Source: Bigelowiella natans CCMP2755 (lineage: Eukaryota > Cercozoa > Chlorarachniophyceae). Taken from it: 64,000 nucleotides of DNA. Shown here piece by piece: positions 24,101 to 36,448 of the stretch. The DNA lies in assembly GCA_000320545.1 (NCBI GenBank), contig ADNK01002621.1, forward strand, positions 1 to 64,000. The letters are read 5' to 3'. The notes below the pieces were generated by a model that ran no database searches, had not been told where the DNA came from, and saw only the letters and a list, made by a program, of their open reading frames with translations. The position numbers and the translations under genes are program-made. The stretch's first letter is position 1; each line of letters begins with the position of its first letter.

Positions 24101-25560
24101 TAATCAGGGAGTAAGCGTGCGGTACAATCCTGAGAACAACAATAACGAGATTATTGCAGGAATGGGAGTCAATCTTGATAGTCAGTGCAATCTAGGATGC
24201 GGGTAAGAAGATACAGAACAGATTTTGGGCGAAAGAATAACGACTTATCATGTTGAATATTAATGGATTATTGGGATTATCATCTATCGTAACTTCAGAT
24301 GCAGCAGAACACCGTATTCTCCCGTGTGCGGTCCAGGTGGAATAAACTATTTCTCTTCGTGCTATGCAGGCTGCCAAAGCAGAATCTCTGTAAGTGAATC
24401 TTAACATCGCTATTACTTCATTTTGTCACATCTTCACTTTGCAATAATGATCATGGCAATTATATGATTTTATTTTTTAAATCGGATCTTCTTGTCGATT
24501 TGGTTTTATTTTTTGCATTGGCAGGGTGACACAAGTGGAAATTGTACTTGCACAGCGGCGATGCCGAGCATAATTACACCTGCAATGGTAAGAAAACTCT
24601 CGGCATGTCCACATTTGAAATTGAAATTAGGGGACAAATATTCCTTAATAATTTTACATGATGATTATTTATCAATTAGTTGGAGAGCCAGGCCGTCACA
24701 GATGGCAAGTGCGATCAGGTTCGCGTAGGTGGATGTTAGATAATCTGCTCTCAACACAAACTCAGAACCTCTCTGTTTGATCCTTTTATGTGACACGGAT
24801 TCTTTATCTTCTTAATTATTGTAGGGATGTAGTGGTCGACTGGGAGCATTCCTTATCCTTTTCCTTCTCATCATGTTCGCAACCTTCACCAACAATATCC
24901 CGGTTGGATTACCTACATTGTTCTCATTGTTCTCCTCTCGCTTACTCGAGTCAACTACTTTTTAGAAAATACTACTGGGTTTATTGAAATTAACCCAATT
25001 CTGATTTTGGTTTACTATTCAAGTAACATTCTGATCTCATCACTAGGCTGCTGTGGTAAGCCTAAAAATGCTTCCGGAGGAATCACGGCCGCTCGGAGTT
25101 AGTTTTCAGCAAGTTGTTACACGGGTAAATCATTCAGAGCTATTCCTTTTGGCTCGCATTTTTATCGTGTTAATTTTATTGACATAAAGTGTTAACAACA
25201 GATATTCGGCTCAATCCCTGCACCGTTGATTTTTGGCGCTGTGATAGATAGTTCTTGGTACCCTACATAAAATGATGCTAAAGTTTTAAACATGTAGTTA
25301 CATTTTCTCTCTTCCCCCCCCCCCCCTTCTCTTCAATTTCTCTCCTTATTCTCTCTCCCCTTGTCATTCATGTCTCCTCTCATTCTCCCTTCCACTCTTT
25401 TTCCTGCTTTTCATATTGGTAAGAGAAATACAGATATAGAAAACAGAAAATACTATGTTGAAATTATCATCTTAAAGTGTGTATATGCTGCTGATCTGTA
25501 ATTTGAAAGCATTTTAAAGTCGGATGGATGTAGTGACTCGGACAATTGTTTGGAGTAAGA

Positions 25561-25603
<43 letters not shown>

Positions 25604-26244
25604 ATTCCATACGTTTGATTTTAAACTTATAGAAATTTACACTGTAAAAAAAAATAGCACGTACTAGGATCGAAGCGCTAGCAATTATTTAACTTACAAA
25701 TTGTCAGGTACAACAGTGAGCAGTTCCAGTTGAACTTGTTCCTACTTGCGTTCTTACCAAAACTGTTATCCTTCGTATTCTTCTTCGTGGGATGGTGGAC
25801 ATTTCCAAACACACCTACATCGGATGTGAGGCCCGATTACGAAAATGAAGAGGAAAAACTTCAAAAAATTCATAAGGAAAATTCTCTTGCTGTAAAGGAA
25901 ACGAAGATACAAATGAAGCCACTAAAACGAAACGATACCGATGAAGATGCTGGTGATAAGCTTGAGGGAGATGACACAAAGTGAGAAGTCTACCACCATT
26001 CGCAGCTGAAGAGTAATTTACACATTATTTTATATCGTTTTTTGCCCAAAAGAACGGCGAAAAAAATATGTTGCAACACATCAATTTAAACAGGCAAAAT
26101 ATTTTAACCATGAACTCGCCTTCATCAACCAGGTCTAAAGTAACCGAGCTGCATTCATACAAAGAATCTTCTGTTTCAAAACTTATCGATACGGAAATTT
26201 CAGCAGAAAATTTAATGAAGAATAAGGACGTTGTTTCAGTTTAA
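21164..26244 (+). CDS. Organic anion transporter polypeptide (SLCO/OATP family)
   Basis: Twenty-six exons join in phase (about 824 aa), first 21164-21262 and last 26133-26244. The long exon is 22727-23358; others are 27-273 nt. The protein has about 12 membrane segments. Family hallmarks are TRQWFLVVISGLAFSQ (TM1), GSAPLWAVG joined to PAHLDYIVPP (the family's GxxYxDDxV region before TM4), then LSIFYVIVG, WVDPGVEPSNL, and DDNWVGAWWIAWFVVSGF, which is the OATP superfamily signature. A Ser/Thr/Asn-rich loop of about 150 residues follows TM6 in exon 22727-23358. TFAVSGFGVFIPKVVES, GIYFGGWLSKRLRL and a Kazal-like Cys-rich loop (CNLGCGCSRTPYSPVCG, YAGC, CTC, CSG) come next, then IPAPLIFGAVIDSSC and SEQFQLNLFLLAFLPKLL. 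The cytosolic tail ends in VVSV. It probably carries amphipathic organic anions across the plasma membrane. Confidence 0.93.
25563..25600. repeat. GA repeat in an SLCO intron
   Basis: It lies directly after the donor at 25555. Confidence 0.95.
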
Positions 26245-27131
26245 TTGGTTTACAACATTTTTGAAACGTTTAAGTTTGCTACGCTTTTCAAGAACCAATT
26301 AAGTGAGTACTCTAGGGCTACGCTTGCGATTGCAAAGATCTGACTTTGTCTGCATGAAGTATGTGTAAAATTCTTGGTTCTTTGTGCATGTAATCAGCTG
26401 TGTCAACTGTAGCTTCACTATGGGTTGTTTATGCGTGCTATCGTATAATCGTGGATTTATGTGGTATCGTGGTGTCCATCATCTTCAATTGCCGGATGTG
26501 TCATCAGTGCTGTTGCGCAGTCAGCAGAGCACACGCAAATGTATGATCGCATGTGGGCTTTTTGTAGTGAACAAACTTATTTCGTCACCAACAATCCAAG
26601 AAACACTGCTGACTGCTACGTCAAATTCACTGCGCACTGCTTTTGGAGACTTTTATTTTCTAAAAATTCTTTTGAAATATTTTCTAATTTTTCTAAGTAT
26701 TTGCATCGAAACGTCAAGCTAGCAAGTCCAGACCTGGGTGCTGACCATGTGGGCATGCCAACATGCGCCAAGCTAGCTAGATTCGACAAAAGCCGCGCAA
26801 AAGCCCCCAGCACAAATGAGAAGCATGCACGACAATAGACAAGCTAGCAAGCCGTAGATGATCACATCATGCATCAGCGTCACTGATGCGTAGGACAGGA
26901 GTACGCTAGTACCTAGAGTACGTGTAAATCCAAAAGTCCTTCGGACCAAATTACAGTGATTGCAAAATGCAAAAATGCATGTAAATGCACATGTTCATTG
27001 CGAAGATAATTCAATGTGTTCGATCTAGTGTTTGGTAAATACTGCAATGTGTCATTGCGCCAAAAAATGCAAATGATGTACAATGTTCATCACCCATGCA
27101 TGCCACAATGCACAAAGTCAATCTTGAGATT
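26245..27131. other. Convergent spacer between SLCO and C45 hydrolase genes
   Basis: Two overlapping plus-strand frames (26384-26838) show no domain and are likely chance. The right half is rich in ATGCA/CATTG/CTAG words and contains AAGCTAGCAAG twice (near 26717 and 26839). No gene called. Confidence 0.5.
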
Positions 27132-28962
27132 TTAAAGCGCTGGGAAAGGCATTATTCTAGTCTCATATGCCACGTCACCGTGCTTTGGATTGCCCTCAAA
27201 GATCGTCATCTTGCCACCGTTTCGCAGGCTGAAGAGTGCAGTTGCAAGCGTCCAGTCTGATAAGTCTCCGTGTTCATGCGACACGTTGTCGTGAAACACC
27301 TGGCAAATGGCACCGTGAAATCACAGACTACATTATCATTTGAATTGCATGATCTTGTGTGCGTGCGTGGTGTTTTGCCTTTCTTTTTTATAAGCAGAGT
27401 ATAAGTTTCCATGTTCATGTACCGGATAATGCCGATCCTCCTGGTCTCCTAGCACTTCTAATAGCGCAGTCCTATTGTGGGGGATAGGCAGCTCCCGAAC
27501 ACGGGCGAGTCGATGGATGCTGCTATTTGAGAATATCTGCGGCACGCTTAGGGTCTGGTACTGGTTTGCGTGAAAGAAAGGTGTCGCATTGGTGAGATTC
27601 CTTACAGAGACGATCGGCTGTTCGGCTGATCCCCCACCTCCCGGCGATACTTCAACGTTGAGCACTCTCTGATCTCGCTGAGTAGTAGGAGAAATACATG
27701 TTGGTCATTGGGAGGATATTACATTGATGATGAATGTCGTAATGATTACGTACACATCCGCCTATAACCCCTGAAGACTCAAATTACCTGCGAGAAAAGC
27801 TGATAGTTGTGTCCCGTGCTCTGGCCTTCACGTGAGACTTTAGCTACGGCAGCATTTAGAGAAGCAGCATCCAAGAGTGAGCGCGACATAAAACCACGGC
27901 CTAATCCTCCGGTCACGGTATTTTCAGGTCCAAGCCAGTTAAGTGTGAAACCAACACCATGACTGTTGAATCTAATCAATCAATATGCAATTGTGTGCAC
28001 GAAGATTTTATCCCTTAGCACAAAGGCTATTCAACAAATACCTCAATCCATACTACTCACTCACCGACATGAAACATCGTAAATATCGGCAAAGGCAACA
28101 TGCAGAGTTTTAGAGAACAAAGGAATCCACACCCACCCCACCCCCATCGCGGGATGTCCCCATTCCTCTGACTAATTAGCACCACCCGAATGCTCCAGAT
28201 GGAAGATCTCCCATGTACGTGTATGCAATGAAGTTACGAGTTTCAAGTACGAACGCATGGCCTACATCCCGCAGATCGTTGTCTTCATTGTGGCCGATAA
28301 GACACGGTCCAGAGGTCTTTTCACATACGACGTAATCCGAGCATCCGTCAATACCACCTCTATCCTTACCTTTTCAAAAGACATTCTTGAGTTGTTTCAT
28401 CTCAAAAAGCGTAATTTTATATTATTCATTTGTTCTGCTTCTTCAAGGCAACACAGCAGCAGAATACACACCATCTGGCATAGCTGCAGAGAATTCCTCA
28501 AAGAGATTGTTGATAAAAATAGTCTCGAATGCAATTTGCGAGCCATTAGCAATTCCTCGAAGCTCTTCCACATAGTGTGGAAACACGTCTTGATGCTTGG
28601 AGAGAAACTTGGTATAGGTGGCCCTTCCTGCCTCGCTGTGAACATTCATTCATTATTGCGCAGCAGCAGCTTAGGAACTCAATCAGCATACGGAATTTAT
28701 AACGAGCGGCAAACACTGTTTTATATTGATTTTCCTTCACATCGAACCTATGGTAGAAAGGCAACAAGCGAGTCTGCAGTGCCTCGTTTTGGACAACTCG
28801 TTGTCCGATCTCCTTCCTGAACTTAGTCCCCATCGCCAACCCCAGCTCAAAATGATCAATCAGGCTCTCCAGGTTTGATTTGAAACGCAGGACGCTTAGG
28901 GAGCTAGCGAAAGCTGGGAGGAGGGCTGGGACGAGAAGCCTAGCCAGAAGAGATACGAGCAT
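27132..28962 (-). CDS. Secreted Ntn hydrolase, peptidase C45 / acyl-CoA:6-APA acyltransferase-like
   Basis: Six exons in phase (about 382 aa): 28962-28748, 28635-28472, 28357-28186, 27971-27788, 27668-27423 and 27299-27132. An N-terminal signal peptide (LARLLVPALLPAFASSL) leads to GLAMGTKFRKEIGQRV and VEELRGIANGSQIAFETIF. The autocatalytic centre is expected at DGCSDYVV, where Cys becomes the N-terminal nucleophile after self-cleavage. It is followed by CLIGHNEDND, the family's GHNED motif. FGFNSHGVGFTLNWL and the C-terminal HEHGDLSDWTLATALF complete the family pattern. Members process acyl amides such as penicillins, N-acyl amino acids or bile salts. The substrate here is unknown and the compartment is probably lysosomal or secreted. 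It shares a short divergent promoter with the next gene. Confidence 0.88.
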
Positions 28963-29160
28963 GGCTGAGGATGGGGACTTGTGTGCAGAACGTATATTAA
29001 AAATGGCTAATATTCTTATGTCGTAGACTGAAATTGGAACCCAATTTTCTTCGTGTTATCACCAGTAAGGAATATGTAAATTAAACCTTTCATTTACATA
29101 GTGCGACAATGGAAACGGCTCGATTCTACGAAAGATCGCTGCTTCTTCCAAACAGAAAGA
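28963..29160. promoter_or_regulatory. Short bidirectional promoter region
   Basis: Only 198 nt separate the divergent start codons of the C45 hydrolase and the At4g14100-like gene, both with signal peptides. Co-regulation is likely but is an inference from spacing alone. Confidence 0.5.
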
Positions 29161-30401
29161 ATGGGCCTCGTCGACCGGCTCGGGGCATTGCTGCTCGTCA
29201 GCTCTCTGCACCATGTAGGATAACAATCATCGGAGAGAACCTTTATGACATAGATATGAATTTCCAATACTTGCGGTTTTTAAAATAAGTTTTCTGTTTT
29301 GCAAAGTACATCATAGTAAATGCACAAGATGTAGGTAGGTGCACGTGGTCATTTCCATTCTTTGTCGTTGCGCCGAGTTGTTCATTGTTATCTTTGCTAT
29401 AGGCCGCGGCATCGTCATCAGACTCTGATGTTCGCTCGATCTCCCCACCGAGCCCTTCCCCTCCTGTGTGGCCCGAACGCTTTCATGCGGTTCTATTCCA
29501 GAATCGGTCAAACAGCTTAAGCTTTGTCGACTTGTACTACGACTGGCCAAAGGGGAGAAACCTCAATCTCATCCGTGGTCAACATGATGACGACAAAGGA
29601 TCTGCAGGTGCGCGCGCGCGCACACACACACACACACATACACATCAAATTTTGTATCTGCTTACAAATATATGCAGCATTGCATATTTATAGATCTATA
29701 TCTGTATCCACATGTACACGATCTTATTTATTCTAATGTAGAGAGAGAGGGGGAGGGGCGAAGCTTGGGGCGTATCTAGCCTTAACCTCAGTCTATTCTC
29801 AGAGTTATGATGTTACTATCGTGCGTTCCATTAGGAGAACTTTGGGATGTCGAGTTTGGCAATAAGACCAGCTACTACTATTTTCCTCGCACAAAATCAT
29901 GCAAGAAAATGGACTTTCCCGTTGGAATATTGATGTATATTTAAACATATTTGTGGTTTCTTCATAAAATCGTATTAATGGTCAGAGAAATGTTACATCC
30001 TAACCTTATTTCATCACCATCGCACCTATTTATTACGACTGGTAGGCCCAATTGGCTGGAAAACGCGACATTCCTTGGCACCGAGCAGGTCGATGGGTAC
30101 TCCTGCAACGTGTGGACAAAAGCAGATGGATTCATTACCTATTGGGAAGACATAGCAACGACGAAGCCGGTAATACAAGATGAAAGATAAATCAAATCGC
30201 CATTCTCAGTCTCTGGTGATGGTTTAGGTGAAGTGGATCTTCGGCTCAGGAATGGAGGAGCATGTGATGAAATGGGTCATTAACGAAACGCTTCCTGATG
30301 AGCAATGGGAGATTCCTTCCTACTGTAGTCAAGACTCTGCGATACTGCAGAGTGATGATACTAACGAGGTAGCATATTCTTCGCGCAGATTTCTACCCTA
30401 G
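29161..30401 (+). CDS. Secreted protein of the plant At4g14100-like family (function unknown)
   Basis: Five exons in phase (about 218 aa): 29161-29214, 29403-29607, 29835-29934, 30046-30169 and 30228-30401. The start gives a short signal peptide (MGLVDRLGALLLVSSLHH). Conserved blocks are WPERFHAVLF, VDLYYDWPKGRNLNLIRGQ, LWDVEFGNKTSYYYF, CKKMDFPVGIL, GTEQVDGYSCNVWTKADGF, TYWEDIATTKPVKWIF and a C-terminal INETLPDEQWEIPSYC. This order matches a family found in plants, algae and oomycetes, often loosely labelled as glycosyl-group transferase. No catalytic residues are known to me. It is predicted to be extracellular or in the secretory pathway, with two N-glycosylation sequons visible. Confidence 0.85.
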
Positions 30402-31024
30402 TCAAGACTTTCAACATTCGCCTCAAAGTGAATTATGTACTTCTTTATTTAAATAAAATGCATATGGCATAGTGTCACTGGCAGCATGGCAAAGCCAAAG
30501 AAACATATACGTGCCTGTATTTATGCATAGAGATAGTGCTAGTGTACGCTGCTCATTCGCTCAGCTGGAGCAAGCTCATTATCTATTGCCAAACCGTGTG
30601 CGTGTATAAGATCAATGAATGCTGTGTCCCTTATTGACCAGAAGCACAACTTGCATAGCTAGATAGGCTATGCATTATATGAACACGCAATGTGTAAAGA
30701 ACACCATGGATACTGTCTAGCTGTGTCTACATATATGATGACTTCAGCCACTCTAGCACTGCGCAACACGTGCTGGTATAATATTAATAAATGATGGCAG
30801 CATCACACACCGCGCAAACGCGTCATAGTAACGTCAGCATAGCGATGTTATTCTGGTATTACTCTATATAACTGTTATGCTATCAGCAAACAGGTGCTTT
30901 CATACCAGGACCAGACGTTCCATTAAGATGCACAAACATGTACGTAAAAACTTAAAGGTGCCATGGTGTAAGTTCGGGCTGGCATGTTCCCTTTGATCCG
31001 ACTATCAGCATCGTGTGCTCCAAA
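30402..31024. other. Convergent spacer
   Basis: No coding signal between the At4g14100-like gene and the MICAL-like gene. It is rich in TGCATAG/CTAG/GCAT words like the other 3' spacers. Confidence 0.55.
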
Positions 31025-32781
31025 TCAAAATAATCCGGCGGTCTTTTTCAGTCTTCTCTGTCGCCAGCCTAGCAAATTTGTACGTATTTCCTCTTGTGTT
31101 TTCCTCAAATGTACTAATGAATGAACTTAATACGCCAAGCATGCTTGTACAGCACTCGCAATATTATCATATTGCATCATTATCATCGTCGTCGTCGTCA
31201 TCATTATCATTATCATCGTCAACACACATTGAATATCCAATTACGTTGCCTAAACACACCTGGTAACTTGTAGAAAGCTTGTTGATTCATACCAAACACA
31301 TCGGTGAATTCCTTCGGTGATAGAAAGTCCTGCAATAATGACACAATGTGCGATGGTGTTAATTGGGCAGTGAGGACGGGGAGATGATGATACGTGAAAC
31401 GGCCACGTTGAAGGCGAAAGACGTTGAGAAACAAAGAGCCTTCATAATCCATTCCTATAATCAATTGATTTCGCCAAGGTCTCGCTCACCTGCTTTCTCC
31501 AAGCTTCCACACCATCAGGAAGTACTGTTTCTCTCAGCTGCTCAAGGCTGTAGTACTTCTTCTTCTTGTTATTGCTTCTCTTCTCTTTCTCCATCCCACT
31601 TTCCGTACTGCTGTCTTCCGCTTTCCCCTTCCCTTCCCCTCCTTTGGAATTGGATGAGGTAGAGGAGGGAGAGGAGCTGCTTGCTTTTCGAGAAAGTAAT
31701 CTTGCCAAAGAACCGAGAGCAGCTAGAGAAACAACTGCGTCAGCAGGAGGAGGAGGAGAAGAAGTGGTAGTGGAGGAGGACACATTTTCCCGGATGATCC
31801 CTCCTTTCAACTTGGAGTCATTTCCTTCGGATGGCTGCTGCTCCTCCTGGTTCTTCCCTGTCCTCCTCCTCCTCCTCCTCCCTGTTCCAGAGAAAGTCTT
31901 GAGCTGCTTGCCCACAAGCAGTCCACTGACCGACTTGTATCTGCGGATATAAGTGAGTGTCAGATGATGAAGCAACAGCAGCATCACATGCACCCCAAAA
32001 TAAACCGTTTGCCGATGTTCTTGCACATGTATACATGTAGATGTGTCACTGCTGATGATAATTGTGATTGGTTCCTCAAAAGGTGATGATCGATCGATAT
32101 AGCACAGCCCGTTTTAGTTGTTTGAGAGAGATGTTGATCACATTGCTTTGGTGCTTCGATAGTTGCGCGACAAGACTACCTATTTTCAGGGTGTAAGTCT
32201 CCCGGGGACGAGGACCCCACTCCCAAAGCTTTCCTCCTGTAGTACTGCGTTCTTCGTGATTCCATCGACTTTGAACGAGCAAGGTGCTGTGAGCCAGCTT
32301 CCTTCATCGCGCGCAACAACCTGATTTATTTGTTGATATTTAGTTGAAAAGGGAGAGAGAAGGGGGGGGGGGGGGCATGTCCCTTTATACGGTTAACGTC
32401 ATTTTTGCAGCACCATTCGATTCTCCCCCCTTATCATTCTCCTCCTCCTCCCACCCCTTCAACATTGAATAGTCTGCATAGCCTGTCGGCCAGCCTCTTC
32501 GCCTAAATTTACACATTTTATGTTCATTACCTTTTCCTCAGCTCGATCACTTTGTTGCTCTTTGACCCCCCCTTTCCTCCTCCATGAATATGCAGCAGCC
32601 ATTCACGAAAGCAAAACGCGCTGTCCATAGCAGTGAAAACAGCATGGTTTGCGCCAGTACCCTACGCACAAAATTGAATACAAAAACACAAGATATATCA
32701 CACGACGATATATCCCCTAGTATTGCTGTTACTTCTCCTCGACGTTGTATGTAATATATTCATTGATGTGAGCAATAATTA

Positions 32782-32812
<31 letters not shown>

Positions 32813-33174
32813 TATTATTGAAATTCATTGAAAATATATATACCTGGGGCCAGAAGGGGGCAAGGCATGCATCACCCGCCAAAAAGACCGGAACAGCATC
32901 GAGACCGTAGTTGTTATTATCGTCGTCATCGTTGAGAAGCAACATTGCATTTGTTGTGTGGTGTTTATCTGAGAAGTCAAATAGCGCCACGTCCTCTCCC
33001 CCTCCTCCTCCTCCTCCTCCTCCTTCTCCACGAATTTTGTTCTTTGAAAACTTCTTCTCCTTGCACTCTCCCTCCCCAGCCGCCATTTCCCCGCACTCAA
33101 GGCCTGTTGATAATGCGGTGGCCTAAAAGAGGGAGACAACACGGTAATACACCATGATCACACGTATACTAATA

Positions 33175-33213
<39 letters not shown>

Positions 33214-33234
33214 ATATGTATATGTGTGTGTGCG

Positions 33235-33266
<32 letters not shown>

Positions 33267-33723
33267 AGGGGCATATGCATGAGTGCGCGAGTGTGCATTT
33301 TCAGCACCTCGTCGATGTCATCAATCTTGCGACAGAATGGCGTGTTGGGAGGTAGCTTGAAATAGGGTTCAGTGCTGCTAAGCAACCTGCATGCTGTTAG
33401 CAATGCCTCCTGATATGATACGTCGATTATGCACCCAATAGCACGGCAGCACTAAGATTGTAGATTAATCTTCTGGCGACTGCGAGGAAGGCTAGTAATA
33501 CTAAGCTACAACGTAAACTGTTCGCAAGTAAATGGCTAATGCTAGGTAACGACAAGATGATTTAGGAGAGGGAGAGGATGAGGGAAAGCGGACGGGGGAG
33601 GGAGGGGACAAGAGATAGGAAAAGGAACATGATGGCTATTCTCACTCACTCGATCAATGTTGTCTCTATGCAATAAACCTTCTCCAATAGTTCTGCATGG
33701 TGCATCACCGGTCAGTAGTTTCA

Positions 33724-33765
<42 letters not shown>

Positions 33766-35111
33766 GTTGCATTTAAAAGAAAAACAGCAAAGTGTGTGAA
33801 GAAGGCGGAAGAAAGAGGGGGAGGGGAAGAAGAAGAAGAAGAAGAATAACAAGAGATAGTGGCGGTCGATGCTGATCTTCTCTGCTGTTGATATGCAAAA
33901 TGATTAGTATAAGAGCTACTTGCTTTCTTTGAGGATTCCAGCTGCTAGCAGCGAACTCTTCGTGGGTGTCGCTACAAAGTAGTGATTGTACTCGCAGGTA
34001 AACGACACTACATTCTCCTGATGACACAGTATGATGATGATGATGATGATGATGACGACGACGACGATGTATTATGGATGGATTAATCAATCAATCAACT
34101 ATAAGTAGTAATATATACTACAGATAACAAAGAGAAGATGATGAAGAATTGATTGTAGTAAAAACGATGATCGGGTTGTATTCAACTTGTCCCCAATATG
34201 ACGACGGTGCCATCGCCATTATTGCCATCATTATGTTCATCATCATTATCATCATCATCATCATCATCAATTTTCATATTGAGGACCATATCCAGCTTTG
34301 TTCTCTTACGAATGGGCCCGAATATCTCCCCTTTCCTGCACACCACAGACGACGACGGAACATGTAATGAAGCGATGTATAAGCAGCACACGCAGATAAC
34401 TTTGAAGCAAGCACGGCATAAGACGAGACAAATACCGAACAACGAGCATAAAGAAGAGTAGGTGAGAGTTCTATGACCGCAGCAGCGTGAAATTAGAAGA
34501 TGAGGAGAAAGGTATTTGATGATATTGATGATGATGATGAGTTGTATTCTGAGCGCCACACGCTAAGTAGTCGCTTTTATTTCTCCTATTCTCTACCGCT
34601 TTTCTTCGGTGCAAGAGGTCACAACCCCATCACCACCACCACCACCACCACCAGCATCATCATCATCATCATCATCATCATTATCATCACTATTATTATC
34701 TCCTACACTCACCTATCAAACTGAACTGCGAATTTCTGATCACGCATTTGCCTCTCCTGAATAAATAGCACAGCATCATCATAGACATCAACCTGCCTCC
34801 CCGATTCCTCCCTCCTCCTATTTCTTGTCCTCCTCCCTATCATCATCCTCATCAGCATCATCATCAGCATCATCTTTACGTTCATCGAGCACAGATGAAT
34901 CGAAGAATAACCTGCTTTGTTTTAAGATTCACGAAGTTGCACGTGAGGCCAATTGCCATGCCGCCCCTATTACGACGTACACTCCATGATCGATTATCAT
35001 CCTCCTCCTCATCATTATCACCATCGTCATTGTCATCGCCATTACATCTCATACAAACACTATTTTCAAAATGGACATATACTACTCGTCTCTGCATGCC
35101 TACTACTACTG

Positions 35112-35144
<33 letters not shown>

Positions 35145-36417
35145 TGATCGCTTAACGTCGAAACCGGCCAATTTAGCTACCTATCATTGCCCATCATCAC
35201 CGCAAATAAAGAACAACAGACACATCGTCACCATCATAATCATCATGATAAAAACGTAGAAGTTAGTAACGATCTTAATGATGATGATAATGAGAGAGAG
35301 AGCAAGAGGACAATATATAACCATTGTCGGTCAACGTCCCCCCCCCCCCCCCTGCAATCAATACATTAACGAGGAATGCCATGGCAAGACTACATCACGG
35401 TAACAAATAGCTTCATATTGATTCCTACCCACCCCTCTAGAAACACTGGAAGAGCCATCACATCCAAAAAGCGCATCGAAGGTAATGACACTCTCCTGCT
35501 TCTTCCCCATCTTCGTAATAGTGCTAATATGTGCAGAGTAGCCACCATTTTCATCACCCCCTCCTCGCTGTATATCATTGAGTGTTGTGGACTTTAAGAA
35601 TCGAACGCCAAGCATGAGGCAAGCCTTTAGGAGGCACGTCTGGAATGTCCCTGACGAACAAAAGCCTTCTTAGAAAGATGAAATCGACAAGTATTTGTGT
35701 AGCCATGCAAAGGAGGCCGGATACAGCAGCGGCGCAATGTTACTACTCGCGAAACTATTATTAACATGATTTATTATTTTCATTTTTATTACGGATAGGG
35801 ACTGTTTGACTTTTGCTTTGCCCCGAACCTGTGTGTGTTTGTTTCTATGAGCCTTCACCACACACACAATATCAATATATTTAACACTGCCGTGTGTTTT
35901 TTTGTATGGGTCTTTACTACAAATACATACTAGACACATATTATTCAACTTTTCAAATTATAATTCGGAAATGCATCAGTGACAACTAGTATATGGCGAC
36001 CACATCGGTGTTCTTTCTCTCCTTCTTCTTCTTCTTCTTCTTCTTCTTCTTCTCTCTCTCTCTCACTCACTTTGGTTTTGAAAATTTTATTCCAAGATTT
36101 TTCAGATCAGTTACGATCTAAGGATAAGACGATAATGATGAGAATAATAACAACGACGCCACTGGCGAATCAAAGAAGGAACTCAGTAGTGTGGTAGTAG
36201 TAGTAGTAGTAGTTTTAGTGGTAGTAGAGAAAGGTAAGAGGATAGTAGCTGGATTTAATAGTGTTGGTCTCTCACTAACGCCGTCCTCTTCCTCCCTCCC
36301 CTCGTATATTAAATAAAACAGTCCCCGCATACACTTATAGGCCACGCACCAAATCCCAGATGTGCAACACATTCCAGCGAGTGAAACTGAATAAAACGTA
36401 GGTAGAAAGTATGATCG

Positions 36418-36448
<31 letters not shown>

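Noticed and set aside
26384-26838. Two overlapping plus-strand open frames after SLCO
   Set aside because: No domains, no supporting splice sites, and composition of the shared spacer type.
34021-34060. Trinucleotide and Asp-coding repeats across 34-35.5 kb as coding exons
   Set aside because: They are microsatellite runs inside introns of the MICAL-like gene; the conserved blocks lie outside them.
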